Counted from the first letter of the stretch, positions 1-12,919 are shown. The stretch: 64,000 bases of DNA from Macrobrachium rosenbergii (GCF_040412425.1 NC_089782.1:43153322-43217321); one strand, 5' to 3'. Translations and numbers: made by a program. Notes: generated from the letters alone by a model not told the origin.

Positions 1-60
1 GTTTAATAAGTTTCAGTATGGAAAACGATAACCAAAGACTTCACAATACCATTATCGAGA

Positions 61-171
61 CACTGATTATTTGTAACAGCAATGCTGCATTGCACCCAAA
101 GAAAACCTGAAGCGGATGCACTGATTAGTTGAAACAGCAATGTTGCATTCAAAGAAAACCAGAAGTGAATC
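61..171. repeat. Short diverged tandem duplication (2 units of ~55 bp)
   Basis: Two adjacent units both begin CACTGATTA and both contain an AACAGCAATG(C/T)TGCATT core followed by AAAGAAAACC; unit one is 61-118, unit two 119-171. The second unit has lost a few bases. A smaller duplication (GATCAGAGAAAACGGG, twice) follows at about 172-200. No coding potential is evident. Confidence 0.6.
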
Positions 172-329
172 AGAGAAAACGGGATCAGAGAAAACGGGAA
201 AAAATTATGACAACATTAAGTGCTAATGAAAAATGATTCCATTTACTCCTGTTAAGGCTCTCGTCATTTTTAAATGGAGGGAATTTATAACATTGCAACT
301 AGATTCGCCGAGCGGAATGTTAAAAGAAG

Positions 330-615
330 TTACCAGTATCTTTCTAATAACTGTCAGACGAATTCACTATCTGGTCACTCGTTAGGCCCGAGTTCGACTC
401 TCCGGCCGGCTAATGAAGAGTTAGAGGAATTTATTTCTGGTGATAGAAATTCATTTCTCGCTATAATGCGGTTCGGATTCCACAATGAGCTGTAGGTCCC
501 GTTGCTAAGTAACCAATTGGTTCTTAGCCACGTTAAATAAGTCTAATCCCTCGGGCCAGCCCTAGGAGAGCTGTTAATCAGCCCCTCAGTGGTCTGGTAA
601 AACTAAGGTATACTT
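330..615 (+). repeat. tRNA-derived SINE-like element, plus copy
   Basis: The last ~110 bases (about 503-615) are nearly identical to the reverse complement of 60776-60887, so this is a dispersed family. The shared block contains GGTTCTTAGCCACGT and GGGCCAGCCCTAGGAGAGCT. Upstream at about 390 is GAGTTCGACTC, which resembles a tRNA B box (GTTCGANTC), consistent with a tRNA-derived head. I recall similar sequence in decapod genomes, but the family name is not established here. The 5' boundary is approximate. Confidence 0.6.
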
Positions 616-715
616 CACAGACAGTTATGGGGATACTGCATACACAATCAATTTAAACAAAAAAAGAATTTTGTTTAATTTTAATCTTCTTTCACGTTTA
701 CATGATTTAAATCTA

Positions 716-754
716 AATATATATATATATACACGCGCACATATATATATATAC

Positions 755-806
<52 letters not shown>
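716..806. repeat. Compound (AT)n/(AC)n microsatellite
   Basis: Alternating AT and AC dinucleotides with short CGCG interruptions, ending in about 17 uninterrupted AT units. The open frames across it (YIYIYI-type) are artefacts. Confidence 0.95.
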
Positions 807-1587
807 TAGATAAAATTACTAGCATTTACTACTAAAAAAAAAGTTAGATACAAAAAATGTATCCAAATCAAAATCACTCTTAATGAAATTAGGATATTTA
901 AAATTTACTCGCAATAAGGTTATAGTGAAAAACTGCCCAAGAAAAAAATGCAAAAGAGTAAAAACGTCAATTACGAAAAGAAACCCTAATTTCCTAATAA
1001 AGTCATAACCAAAATGTATATTTTCCACGAGAATTACCAAAAACAAGAACTTCGAGAGAGAAAACACGAAAAAACTATTTTTTAACATCTCTGAAGAGCT
1101 CGGGGAAGAGAGGAGATAAAACAGCGATGGAACGAAAAGGTGACCAGCTCCCTACAACTGAAAATAAAAAATAATCGTGAGAAGCGATCAAAATGAAATC
1201 CACGCCAACACCCTGACAATAACTAATGGTTTGATTCGGTGTGTGTGTGTGTACATAGTTGACAGGTTGATCAAAATGCTCTATGAATGCAGTAATCAAA
1301 GGAGAAAAACGTTCAAACATCTTTCGCGTTTGCCTGAACCTACATTCTCTCAGCATTTCCAAATTCGTCTTCATGATTAATTTTAAATCGCATTTTCAGT
1401 CTTCTAGCTCAAGAGTAATTTGTTTCTTCCTTGCCCTTTAAGTATCATTATATTTAAGTCAATAAATAATAATAAATGCACCTACCGCCGGCTATATTCT
1501 CGGCTGAAATAAATGTCTAACTCCTGGCTCAAGAAGTAGCATAAATCTACCAAATAATAAATTAAAGCCCATTGGTTATACTTAATA
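807..1587. other. Intergenic, no recognised content
   Basis: AT-rich sequence with short open frames on both strands, none resembling a protein family I recognise. A short (GT)n lies near 1240-1252. Confidence 0.5.
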
Positions 1588-2754
1588 TGTAAGGGACCGC
1601 ATGGCGGTCCTACGGGCACATGTGTGTGCGAGTTAGCCATCGGACAAAACAGCGGCGGTCGCTCGAAGGAACGCAATTTCTACCATACAATATTCCTGTC
1701 TATTTTTCTCTAACCATTGTTGTCTCGATTCATGTACAATCACCACTACTTGCATTGCCACGCAAGCATTCTGATCATGTACTCATAATGTTCCACCGAA
1801 TCTTCTGTATCAAACTGCATGTATGTTTCTGTTTGTGAAGACGCCAAACGTCTTGCCATTTCACATATATTATGCTACTGCATTGTATTCATTAATCTGT
1901 CTCGAATCTCATGCAAATGTCCATATGTGGAATTTCCTGGACTTTCCATTGATATATGTTTTATCATTGTACGTTTATTATGTCTCTCACAATCGCCATC
2001 TGTTTGTCTGTCGACAAGCACAGATCGAAACATAATCTCTGTTTTGCCTCGTCTGTGTGCAGAAACTACATTGTTGAAGACTTGTACATTCATTCAGTAG
2101 TAATTAAACTAGATTGTATGTCACTCAATACCTTCCTTACAAATATTCCAATTACCAGCAACTGATGAGTTTGTAAGGAAGTGATTGAAACATACTGGCT
2201 GGGTGTTGTCTAGTTTATTAGTGGATCCTTACTGAATGAATGTACAGAATCTTCGAAGTTGTTATTGGCTGGTGCGAAATCAAAGTGAGATTATTTTCAG
2301 ACATCTGTGCTTGTCGACAAACAGATGACGATTGTGAGAGACATAAGAAACGTACAGTGATAAAACATATATCAATGGAAAGGCCAGGAAATTCCACATA
2401 TGGGCATTTGCATGAATTCGAGACAGATTAATGAATACAATGCAGTGTACGTTTACGTTTAGCGTCTTCACAAACAGAAACATACACACAGTTTGACGCA
2501 GAAGATTCGGTGGAACCATTGTTTGATCAGAATGCTTGCATGGCAATGCAAGTAGTGGTGATTGTGCATGAATCGAGACAACAATGGTTAGAGAAAAATA
2601 GACAGGAATATTGTATGGTAGAAGTTGCGTTCCTTCGAGCGATGGCAGCTGACGCACGGGAGGGAGAGAGAGCGGGATGCTTTATAGTCTTGTTTTGTCC
2701 GATGGACGACTCTCACACACGCGTGCCCGTAAGACCGCCATGCAGTCCCTTACA
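1588..2754. mobile_element. Long-arm foldback (inverted-repeat) DNA element
   Basis: The left end TGTAAGGGAC at 1588 and the right end GTCCCTTACA at 2754 are inverted copies. The complementarity continues inward almost to a centre near 2155-2165. Paired blocks include GACCGCCATG near both ends, TAGAGAAAAATAGACAGGAA, AATGCTTGCATGGCAATGCA, CATATATCAATGGAAAG and, next to the centre, CTTGTACATTCATTCAGTA. The element is therefore an imperfect palindrome of about 1167 bp with arms of roughly 550 bp. Similar conceptual peptides on opposite strands merely reflect the two arms. No transposase is visible and no target-site duplication could be fixed, so it is classed as a non-autonomous foldback/MITE-like element. 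Confidence 0.8.
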
Positions 2755-4350
2755 AATTTATCTGTCCACCATATTTATCAGATTAAAGTTAAGAGGTTTA
2801 CTGGTCCTATGAAGGGTCATCAGGTTCAATTAAAAATACGCGCAACTGTGTACCAAGTGTCAGTTTTTCAGTAAGCTTATATATATATACATATATATTC
2901 TTATGCTGTGGTTTTCATAATACAGTAATCTCCTCGTGTGTATTTGTGTGTTGTTGTGTACTGTATGATTTTGTTTCAGATACGCGTATGCCGTAAAAGA
3001 GTTAGCGTAAAGTTAGTGGTTAAACGCAATATGGTTTGAGAGGACGACGTATGCGTTGAGCTGAGAGAGCACGGTAGGTGTGTAGAGAGAGAAGGGACAG
3101 GGCAGTCGTTGTTCGTGTATTTTCAAAACTGCTGAAGTGATGCATTCCATTGGGACTCGATCAAAACACTGTGGTTAGACCTACCACGTAGATAGACGCC
3201 CATACAGAGGAGTCGACACTCAGAGACCAAAAAAAAAGCGTTGTGAAAAGGAGCTGCGTTTTTCCGCTCCGCGCTTCTCTCTCTCTCTCTCGCTCGCTCG
3301 CTCTCGGGATTTTACGAATGTCTTGTTTTAACGTAATTGATATTTAGATAGACGATGGTCACTCATATCCTTTAGCGGTTTAATTCCTTAGTAAATGTAT
3401 CTGAGTTATCTGAACAGTGTATTTTATTAAGTGTGTGTGTAACGGCGCCTGAGTAAAAACACGAAGCAATTTGGTACCAAGGTATGGTAACATAATTACT
3501 GGTTTTAGTGCACTAAAATAATATCTGCAGTGGTTATATGTAAAGATACCTTTTCACTTTTTTAATATTTTTCGTGTTATATGTTTTATGCTTTATCTTT
3601 TGAAGAATTTTTCTTTTATGCATATATGTGATGTATTTGCTAATGCCTTAATTTTTGCTTTACATTTTTTGATATTTAATCTTTTGCAGAGTATATTTCT
3701 GTGTCTTTTGTATCCACATTTTTATATGATTGATTTATTTGCATTATTTTGTTTAACACCTGGGAATTAATTTACTTACAGTATATTTCCTTTCAATCAA
3801 GTTTTGTTATTTAACAATTTAAATTCTTCTTGAATAAATTTTTGATTAATTAATAAATTAATTTCTGATTTAATTTTGACTGATGATTAATTCAGATGTA
3901 ATCCAATTGTGTTTTGTTTTCAAATAATAATAATTTCCCTGAGACTGTTAATGTCATGTATAATCTTTGAATTTATAAATAAATTTTTGTATTTAAAATA
4001 TTATATCAGAGTTTCATTCATTGACCCACCAGTAATTTTGATTTGAATTAGAGATAGAGTGGTAAGTGAGATGTTTTCCTTCAAGTAATTGAAGTGAGCT
4101 CGAACCAGGGAAATGAAATAAATAGAAATATTTGAACTTTTATAATGTTAATGGAGTGATGCCCTTAGATTTTACCTCACACCTGTTTAACGAACTTAAT
4201 CTGCTTTCTTTCATGATTGATAAGTTTATAAGGGATCACTGTTGCCTTTAGAGAAATCAGTCGTCTTGTATGTGTGATGAGGGTTCAGGTGTCTGGCTTT
4301 TGTGAGGTAACTATAATTGCTGAATAAATGGTAAGTTTGGTAATCAAATA
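2755..4350. other. AT-rich intergenic stretch, possible LTR-like tract, unproven
   Basis: Contains a (CT)n/(CGCT)n patch at 3277-3304 and, from about 3540 to 4010, very AT-rich DNA with polyadenylation-like AATAAA motifs. No protein frame is recognised. It has some look of a retrotransposon LTR/U5 zone, but no partner LTR is visible in the window. Confidence 0.3.
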
Positions 4351-4351
4351 T

Positions 4352-4489
4352 CAAGCACTTAGATACCAGGTTTGATTTAAAGAACAGACACTGGACACTC
4401 CGGGGTCACCATATATAAATGGTGCACTAGACTCCGGGACAAGCACTTAGATATCAGGTTTGATTTGAAGAACAGACACTGGACACTTC
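4352..4489 (+). repeat. Direct repeat pair (50 bp, 88-bp period)
   Basis: The unit starting CAAGCACTTAGATA and ending ACAGACACTGGACACT occurs at 4352-4401 and 4440-4489 with only a few substitutions. The spacer contains GGTGCACTAGACTCCGGGA, partly echoing the unit end. Confidence 0.75.
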
Positions 4490-4492
4490 GTC

Positions 4493-6266
<1,774 letters not shown>

Positions 6267-6443
6267 ATTTTACTAAACTTAAGGCATTATTTACAAGATA
6301 TTTCTCGATTTCAACATATTTAGTTATTACGATTTGTAAAACTAACGCATACTTTAGTTATGTAATTAACGTACAAATCATTATAACGGAAGATATTGAA
6401 ATTGAGAAATGTCTAGTAAACAATGCCTAAAGTAAAGTAAAAT
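6267..6443. repeat. Small palindromic (foldback) element
   Basis: The left arm, containing AAGGCATTATTTACAAGATA and TTTCTCGATTTCAACATATT, is the imperfect inverse of the right arm, containing GATATTGAAATTGAGAAATG and GTAAACAATGCCT. The arms meet near 6355. Size (about 177 bp) and structure suit a MITE-like hairpin. No flanking duplication was identified. Confidence 0.65.
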
Positions 6444-6692
6444 CTTTCGTCTGTGGTCGTTAATTAACGGGAATCTGAAAAAACCACAAACAACAGATTT
6501 CTTCAATATAAAAATTACTAGTCAATTCCTTCCAGTCTAGCGTCGCATGCATTTAAAAGCCACGTGTTACTATCACTCAGGCTCGGATAGTAGTTGGTTG
6601 CTACACACACACTCACTCTCTCTCTCTCTCTCATGCAATTCGTGTTTGTCAGAAAAATGCATTCGGAAACATCTTCAGATCCTTTTCATCCC

Positions 6693-6695
<3 letters not shown>

Positions 6696-6761
<66 letters not shown>
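6696..6761. repeat. (AT)n microsatellite
   Basis: About 32 AT units, preceded by a (CT)n run at about 6618-6632. Confidence 0.95.
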
Positions 6762-6762
<1 letters not shown>

Positions 6763-8273
6763 TAGATATACATACACACAGTTACGTGAAGTTTCGTTAT
6801 AGCCTACACTAACGAAAGCTTGGACCGTAAATGTAAATTTTCCCGGTATGAAAACAAGGTCAATTACCTTCGAAAGGCGAGACGTTAGCCTTTGTGGTAC
6901 ATAAAATCACGGTTACTTCCAATATCACACGAATCACGATCTACACGTTTATAGAATAAACTTACCAAGGCATTCCTATGACTAGCTTCACTACCAATGC
7001 ACGTAATCTAGTCTGAAAGAAGCACATTCATTGCACATCAAAAAATTATCATAAATGATCGTCACACGAACCAAGCAAATTAAGAAAAATTTCTTACCGA
7101 TAACTAAGTGTTCTGCCAAATAGCAAAACGTCGGGTTTCCCTTGGTTTAAAATGCAAGCTAAGGACATGTTAACACCGCAACCTTCCGTAATTTAAACCA
7201 AAACACGTCACATCCCAGTGACTGTTTACACTGGTCAAACGTCATTCTACAATATTTACAAACAGCAGCACGACACACAAACATCGGCCTATATACATGT
7301 TTACCGAGTGGAATATTATAAATTACCAAAATGCCATCCACATCAAATATGCCAGGAATTTTAGATGACGCATAGACAAGTGCTACAATGAATAATAAAC
7401 AAGCGACATGCGCACAAAAGACTCACTGTTACTGAATATGATGACTGCGGTAGAACCAGTCACACAAATTAAACGTACATTTATAAGTACGTGGCCCACT
7501 CGAACAGACGCAGACTAGGTGCTTAAAGGAACGAACACCTGTGAGAACCTACTTTTGTATGAAATAAACTACACCGAGTTACCGTTTATCCTAATTGACG
7601 GTAATAAATGCTACCAGAACCTTTCACAGATACATTACCAAAAAGGTCTCAACAATTTTGCGCTATTTCGGCATTCGTTTCTCTGAGAGTATCGCCAGAA
7701 TTAACCGAAGTATGCAAACAATAAATGATTATAAGTTTAGCAGTTAGCAACGCCGCTAAAGCGTTTTCGTGGTGTGAGTCTCGGCGTCCACCAATAGCAA
7801 TCGAAGGTTTGACACTACTAACCAATCACAAGTGACGGTTAAAGGTGACGTAGGGTCCCTCCCAGCATGAAACCATACACAGAAGCTCTGGAATGTTATC
7901 GACGGTTGGGAATGCACACAAATTTTGGTGTAGCTTATAAATGCGTCAGATCGGGTTAGGCATTTTAGAGTATCAAAACACTTCGAGATGCACGGTATAA
8001 CAAGCGTTCGATGATAAATATGTGCAAAAATCATATGCAGCCAATAAATGAACAAGTCTGTAATTCCTGGGCCCGTGTGCCTGAGGAAGGAAACTTCAAC
8101 CTGTATTTGAAAAACACGTTGGCAATTTTTCGAGCGTCTTCTTTCATGCCAAAATGAGCCTCATTGATCTATAGCGCAAAACTGTAGTGTCGGGTAAAGA
8201 GGCTCATTGTCTGACTCAATCATCAGTCACATTAGTATTGTTAGCTTACTTGCCAAGGTACTGAAACTGAATA
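6762..8273. other. Intergenic, no recognised gene
   Basis: Short frames occur on both strands (for example minus 7756-8055, minus 7159-7341) but show no recognisable domain, splice context or codon pattern. Confidence 0.4.

Positions 8274-8310
<37 letters not shown>
8274..8310. repeat. (CT)n(CA)n microsatellite
   Basis: About 12 CT units followed by about 7 CA units. Confidence 0.9.
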
Positions 8311-8478
8311 GACTCATGTACTGTAATTTGAGGTATTCGAGATAAAAGAAACAGGAACATACAGAACTGGAAGCTTTAACACCATTAAGCTTGATTCACA
8401 CTATAGGTTCGGTCGCGCTCCGCTCTCGTTCCGGTCCCGGTCCGGTCCAATAATGTTACATGAATTTCAGTGGAAGCA

Positions 8479-8575
8479 TTCACACTGGTGCTCACGGTCC
8501 GCCCTCGCTCCAGTCACGGTCCCTTCAAAAGATATTTTGACTGGAGCGAGAGCGGACTGTGAGCGCCAGTGTGAA
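8479..8575. repeat. Nested hairpin/MITE inside the Harbinger-type element
   Basis: A near-perfect 36-38 bp inverted repeat (TTCACACTGGTGCTCACGGT at the left; inverse at the right, ending ACAGTGTGAGCGCCAGTGTGAA-like) encloses a ~22-base loop. Its terminal TTCACACT resembles the outer TIR of the host element (ATTCACACTATAGG), so it is either a related miniature element inserted inside, or an internal duplication of TIR sequence. Confidence 0.6.
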
Positions 8576-9047
8576 CACAGTTGCCACGATCCTGCCGACC
8601 CCTGCCCCACTCCAGTCCGAGACTCAGCCTTCATATAAGCGAGTAGTGTTACCTTTTGTCCTATAAAAACACAAATAATCAAAAGAAAACACCACAATGG
8701 GATCATGCAAAAGGTAGGTAAATTATTAAAAAAAACGTGTTCCTTTTATTTATCACAGATATAAGGACAATGCATACACCTAGCATAAACATAAGCCCCC
8801 AACCTTCAGCATCACCTGCTCTGTCGCAGGTCTCTACTTCCTCATCCTGAAGTAGTCAGCCTACACAACAATTGCAACAAGCAGCACAATGCCAGGAGCA
8901 CATCCACGGGACGCCATCACCTCTGCAGCCTGCATGCACCTCACAGTGGCTTAACCAGCAGGCTCTTTCTGCTTTCCCTTGATAATCATTGTGATGATCA
9001 TCTGAGCCGTCCTGCAAAATAAACCTCAGACACATCTTTGCTTTTCC

Positions 9048-9362
9048 TTACCTTAGGCGCACAGCCAGTTTTTCTCTTGGAGTGATTGCTTCTCTGAATG
9101 GTGTGTTTTCCTTTTTCAGGTCACCCTCAATTTTGGATAGAGTTTTCTCAAATGTTCCAATGTTCATTCTGAAATAGCTGTGGAATTTAGTCTCATCACC
9201 AATAAGACGAGGATACAGAGTATGAAATTCTCCTTTACTCTTCCTATCTTGCAACATAGGATGAACCCACAATCTCCTTCTTTTTCGACTTTGCTTTCTT
9301 TCTTCTTCTTCATCAAGTGCAATGGCGATTATCGCCAAATCATCTACAGAAAAGTCACACAT
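9048..9362 (-). pseudogene. Harbinger (HARBI1-like) transposase N-terminal exon
   Basis: Open frame of about 104 codons from an ATG at 9362-9360. The sequence begins MCDFSVDDLAIIAIALDEEE. It then has the basic/aromatic segment RRLWVHPML, followed by FHTLYPRLIGDETKFHSYFR and a PREKLAVRLR end, which is the pattern I know from PIF/Harbinger and HARBI1-like transposase N-termini. The frame ends where the DNA reads CTAAG|GTAAGG, a good 5' splice site, so in the parent element this was the first exon of a spliced transposase. A plausible acceptor downstream (minus strand, near 9018) leads only to about 18 unrelated codons, and the DDE catalytic core is absent. An AATAAA in the same orientation lies near 8748. 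It is likely a relic; domestication cannot be excluded. Confidence 0.6.
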
Positions 9363-9463
9363 CCTCCGCAGCCGGTGGTGAGACTTCCACTGGTGTTGAG
9401 AGAGAGGAAATGATGGGACCGAGAGAGGAGCGCCACCCGACCTGTAGTGTGAATCAACCCTTA

Positions 9464-10515
9464 ACCGGTTCAAACACCTGCACCAGGATCCAGACCTCCA
9501 CGAAAAGCTTATCAGCAGTGTCGAACCCATTACACACACCATTCCATCCACTTTTCCACACTCGAAGAACTTTCCACTGGGCAGATCCAACCGTAGTTAG
9601 CTATAAGCAATTTTTTTTTACTTCTACTCTTAATTGTCAGTTTTTATGTTTCACATTAAAATATTCTAGTAGATATTGCAGCACACAGTTTCCAAATACT
9701 AAATTACATCAATTACAACGTAAATATGAAAGTGTTAATTAGCAACTCTACTCACGCAGTGCACGAAAATTTCAACATTTCGGTTTCAGCAACTCTGACC
9801 CTTGTGGGCTTACCTTATTATACTGTACATACATTGCGATTCACTGCCCCAGCAGTAGAGGTCTGTAATTTCAAAACACAAATATTTTATATGGAGTAAT
9901 TGTGACACCTCCTTATGCCTCTCTCAGGACAGCGTTTGGCTTGAAATCTGACGTCTTGATCACAATACTATTAGGCCTGGGCATGGCGCACATTTTATCA
10001 TTGCCGTAATCCATCCTATTTTTGGTCACAACCTTCCTAAAGACTACTCATGCATGTTGCTCTCTTTTTCAACCAATCAAAAAGCTTGTTCGAATCCATT
10101 CCTGACTTCAAAAATACACACACAATATGCTTTGCCAAAGTATACCCACCACGAACATCCGAGCAAGCTGAGCCGTTTGTTTCTTTTATGTCAGCTAGCG
10201 AGGGACGAGAACAATGGTGCACGATGCAATGCAATAAGGGTATTGTTGAGACGCTGGGAAATAGTTTTCGAAATCGGACGATTCTCGACGAAATAGTTGC
10301 TTCACTTATATCATTACTCGCCTCTTCTCTCATCCTTTATGCAAACACAATATGAATTAAGTCCTTCTATTCCACCATAATCCATACTGTCATTCATTGA
10401 CATATTTTATAGAAGGGGTGGTTCCAGGTTTGTTAAACTTCTTGTTTTTATTAAATTAAATTGGGATGAGGTTGGTAGCCCCTGCCCTCCTCCAGACATT
10501 CTTATAATCCTCTTT
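9464..10515. other. Intergenic, no recognised gene
   Basis: Overlapping ~100-codon frames lie on both strands at about 10037-10355. Neither resembles a family I recognise. One may be coding relic of a transposable element, but nothing decides it. Confidence 0.4.
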
Positions 10516-10526
10516 CTCTCTCTCTG

Positions 10527-10581
<55 letters not shown>
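10516..10581. repeat. (AT)n microsatellite
   Basis: AT units, interrupted once by GT, preceded by (CT)n at about 10509-10526. Confidence 0.9.
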
Positions 10582-10587
<6 letters not shown>

Positions 10588-10621
10588 GATCGTTGTTCTG
10601 CGCGTTTAAACAATTGACAAC

Positions 10622-10731
10622 AGGACCTCATTTAAACAAGATGATATCTAACGACATTTTTATTAAAAAAAAAGTTACAAGCTTTCCAGGACTAACTCTG
10701 TTAGATACTATCTGTTTAAGTGAGGTCCTAT
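10622..10731. repeat. Short inverted repeat between two (AT)n arrays
   Basis: AGGACCTCATTTAAACAAGA at 10622 is mirrored by an inverse ending in GTGAGGTCCT at about 10731 (arms about 27 bp, few mismatches), enclosing ~55 bp with an A-run. It sits between (AT)n arrays at 10516-10581 and 10740-10802. Confidence 0.6.
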
Positions 10732-10739
10732 TATTAAAC

Positions 10740-10752
10740 ATTGTATATATAC

Positions 10753-10810
<58 letters not shown>

Positions 10811-10914
10811 ATATATATTCATTACATCACTGGTTGCCTAGTCAGTAACTTGTGCACAGGGTGACCAGATTTTGAAAATTGAAATAGGGGACACCTATGT
10901 TGGAGAGGTAGTTG

Positions 10915-10993
<79 letters not shown>

Positions 10994-10998
10994 TATAC

Positions 10999-11060
<62 letters not shown>
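10740..11060. repeat. (AT)n and (ATAG)n microsatellite cluster
   Basis: Three arrays: (AT)n 10757-10800, (AT)n 10918-10964 running into (TAGA)n 10965-10992, then (AT)n 11000-11057. About 100 bp of non-repetitive sequence separates the first from the rest. Confidence 0.9.
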
Positions 11061-11065
<5 letters not shown>

Positions 11066-12340
11066 CATATCTTTTCTGCCTCTGTAGAATTTTTGTGGGG
11101 AAAAATGATCTTATTCCTAATACTTCCCCAGCTGAAGCTCCTTGTTTATTTGATCAAAAATACACATACTGGTTAGGATATAAAACAACAGCACAGTTAA
11201 GTCGACCGTTTCATCTTGGACAAGGATGTTGATTTTGGTTTCGTTTCGTTGTTTGTTAACAGGATTACATAAGTAAAGGTTATGTGGAGTTTTACGAAAG
11301 TTTGACCCAAGGGGACCTCTTGATTGGCAACCAGAGACTAAATATAGAGAGATCCACTCTGGATAGGGGACTTGAGGGACAGGGCTAGTTATCTCAACCT
11401 TCGGAGAGTTTTGCAATCTCCGAGCAAGATGGTTCTAGATATAGGGTATCATCCTAGACCTATATTGAGCTTCTCCCTCACCTACTGCTATTTCCCTGAT
11501 AACGTCCCTCCACTTCACCTTCCCAGTGCCTAGGTAGTACAAGGTAGGTGTAAGGTATAATATTCTGTCGGCCAAAAACCTAGAATTAGGCCTAGGTCCA
11601 TTTGATGCAGCAGGTCCTCCATAACTGAAACTGGGTAATGAGGTATTGAAAGTGGTCAAGAAGAGACGTTACGTTCCCATTGTTTGCTCCAATTTGAATA
11701 CTTACATCGCTATGGGATGGAAACTAATTTTATGCCCATACAGTGAAGCCTGTTCTTAAAAATGTGGATCCTAATTTCTACTTTACGATTTTCCTCGAGC
11801 CAAGAATACTCGTTAGACTCGAAGCAAAAATTCACGCCATACGAACGTGCTGTTGGAGGAAAAATTTACTTTATCGAACAAAGAGGAATATTATGCAATC
11901 GATGGCGTGCTTCTTCGTATAGCCAGGGCAGAAACAGAATACCAAGAATGCAACTTCACAGAAACGATCAGACGCATCACACAAACAACAGAGCTACGAT
12001 TTTACTCATATATTTTTTATTCGGGCACTAAATTTCCTCAGTGGACTAACTAGTACCGGGAGCAAGTCAATCAAGACAATTATACAGCCAAACTTCTTTC
12101 AGGGTTTACTAACATACGACTGCAATCGTTTTCAATGTTTCTCTTCCAAACGAGGAGCTTTCATATTCCCCGGACTTCGTGACCTCATCCATCATACTTT
12201 GCGTCATATCCTTTTCTTGAAGGCCGGACCCCATTCAAGCAAGCAGTGCCTCACTTCATCGCAATTTGTCATCAGTCTGATATAAATAAACCTGAAGCCT
12301 GATCCCATGCACAGCAAAGAACGCGTTCATGTTGCCTATT
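11061..12340. other. Intergenic, no recognised gene
   Basis: Frames of 70-100 codons (minus 11117-11416, minus 11435-11659, plus 11762-12053) show no recognisable family or splice structure. Confidence 0.4.
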
Positions 12341-12919
12341 TTCTCCTTCCTTTTGACTCTCGTGAATTTGACATGACTAGATTCAGCCAGAAAATTAAAA
12401 CGATGTTTATTGATTGCGCGTTTGCGTGGTGCATTTTAAATATCTGACGTAAATGATATTGCATTCCGAGCCTTCGAGAACTGAAAGTTGATTACTAGGG
12501 AAAGGGAATGACCAAGAGGCAATCGAGACGAAGGAAAGGTAGCAAGAAATTTCACGAGTATGGTTATTATCCCACGACCCACCATAGCGTCTTCTTTTCC
12601 CAGTCGTCTTGAGCGTTGCACATTCAGTGGCAAATATATGAAAAGCAGGCAGGCGGGTTTAAAGACTGACCGGTTCGTGCCAGTCGCGTACGTGTAGGGC
12701 CGCCATTAGAAATCAGACTCCCGTAAAATAAGGTTTCATCTCCCATTCAACATGCAAGACGATATCAATAAAGTTCTTGAAGGTTCAGAATGCAATATCA
12801 TTTACGTCAAATATTTAAAATGCACCGAACAAGCGCGCAATCAGTAACCATCGTTTCAAATTTCTGACTAAATCTTCGCCAAGTCAGATTCACGAAAGTC
12901 AAAAGGAAGAAGATTTACC
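12341..12919. mobile_element. Foldback element with ~140-bp inverted arms
   Basis: The left arm (about 12341-12480) and right arm (about 12772-12919) are inverted copies at high identity. Shared blocks include CCTTTTGACT, GATTGCGCG, GGTGCATTTTAAATAT, TGACGTAAATGATATTGCAT and CCTTC(A/G)AGAAC. The 290-bp centre carries no recognised gene. This is consistent with a non-autonomous foldback DNA element. Target duplications were not identified. Confidence 0.75.

Larger units (their letters stand above)
8388..9460 (-). mobile_element. PIF/Harbinger-type DNA transposon, internally deleted
   Basis: The outer ends are inverted: TTGATTCACACTATAGGT at the left and, reversed, TTGATTCACACTACAGGT at the right, followed in both by a GC-rich GGTC/GCGCTC/CTCTC block. 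A TTA lies directly outside each end (8385-8387 and 9461-9463), the 3-bp target duplication typical of PIF/Harbinger elements. On the minus strand near the right end is an open frame resembling the N-terminus of Harbinger transposase. The catalytic DDE part is not found between it and the left end, so this copy is non-autonomous. Element length is 1073 bp. The three outermost bases of the two ends do not match. Confidence 0.75.

Noticed and set aside
274..495. 73-codon open frame
   Set aside because: It lies across the tRNA-like head and body of a SINE-like repeat; the open frame is incidental.
1620..2812. Several 60-125 codon frames with similar peptides on opposite strands
   Set aside because: They mirror each other because the arms of the foldback element are inverted copies; no family resemblance.
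8083..8135. CCTGAGGA...GAAA...ACGTTGG, resembling a PLE 3' end/hammerhead
   Set aside because: The CUGANGA-stem-GAAA arrangement lacks a convincing stem II and there is no GIY-YIG or RT sequence upstream.
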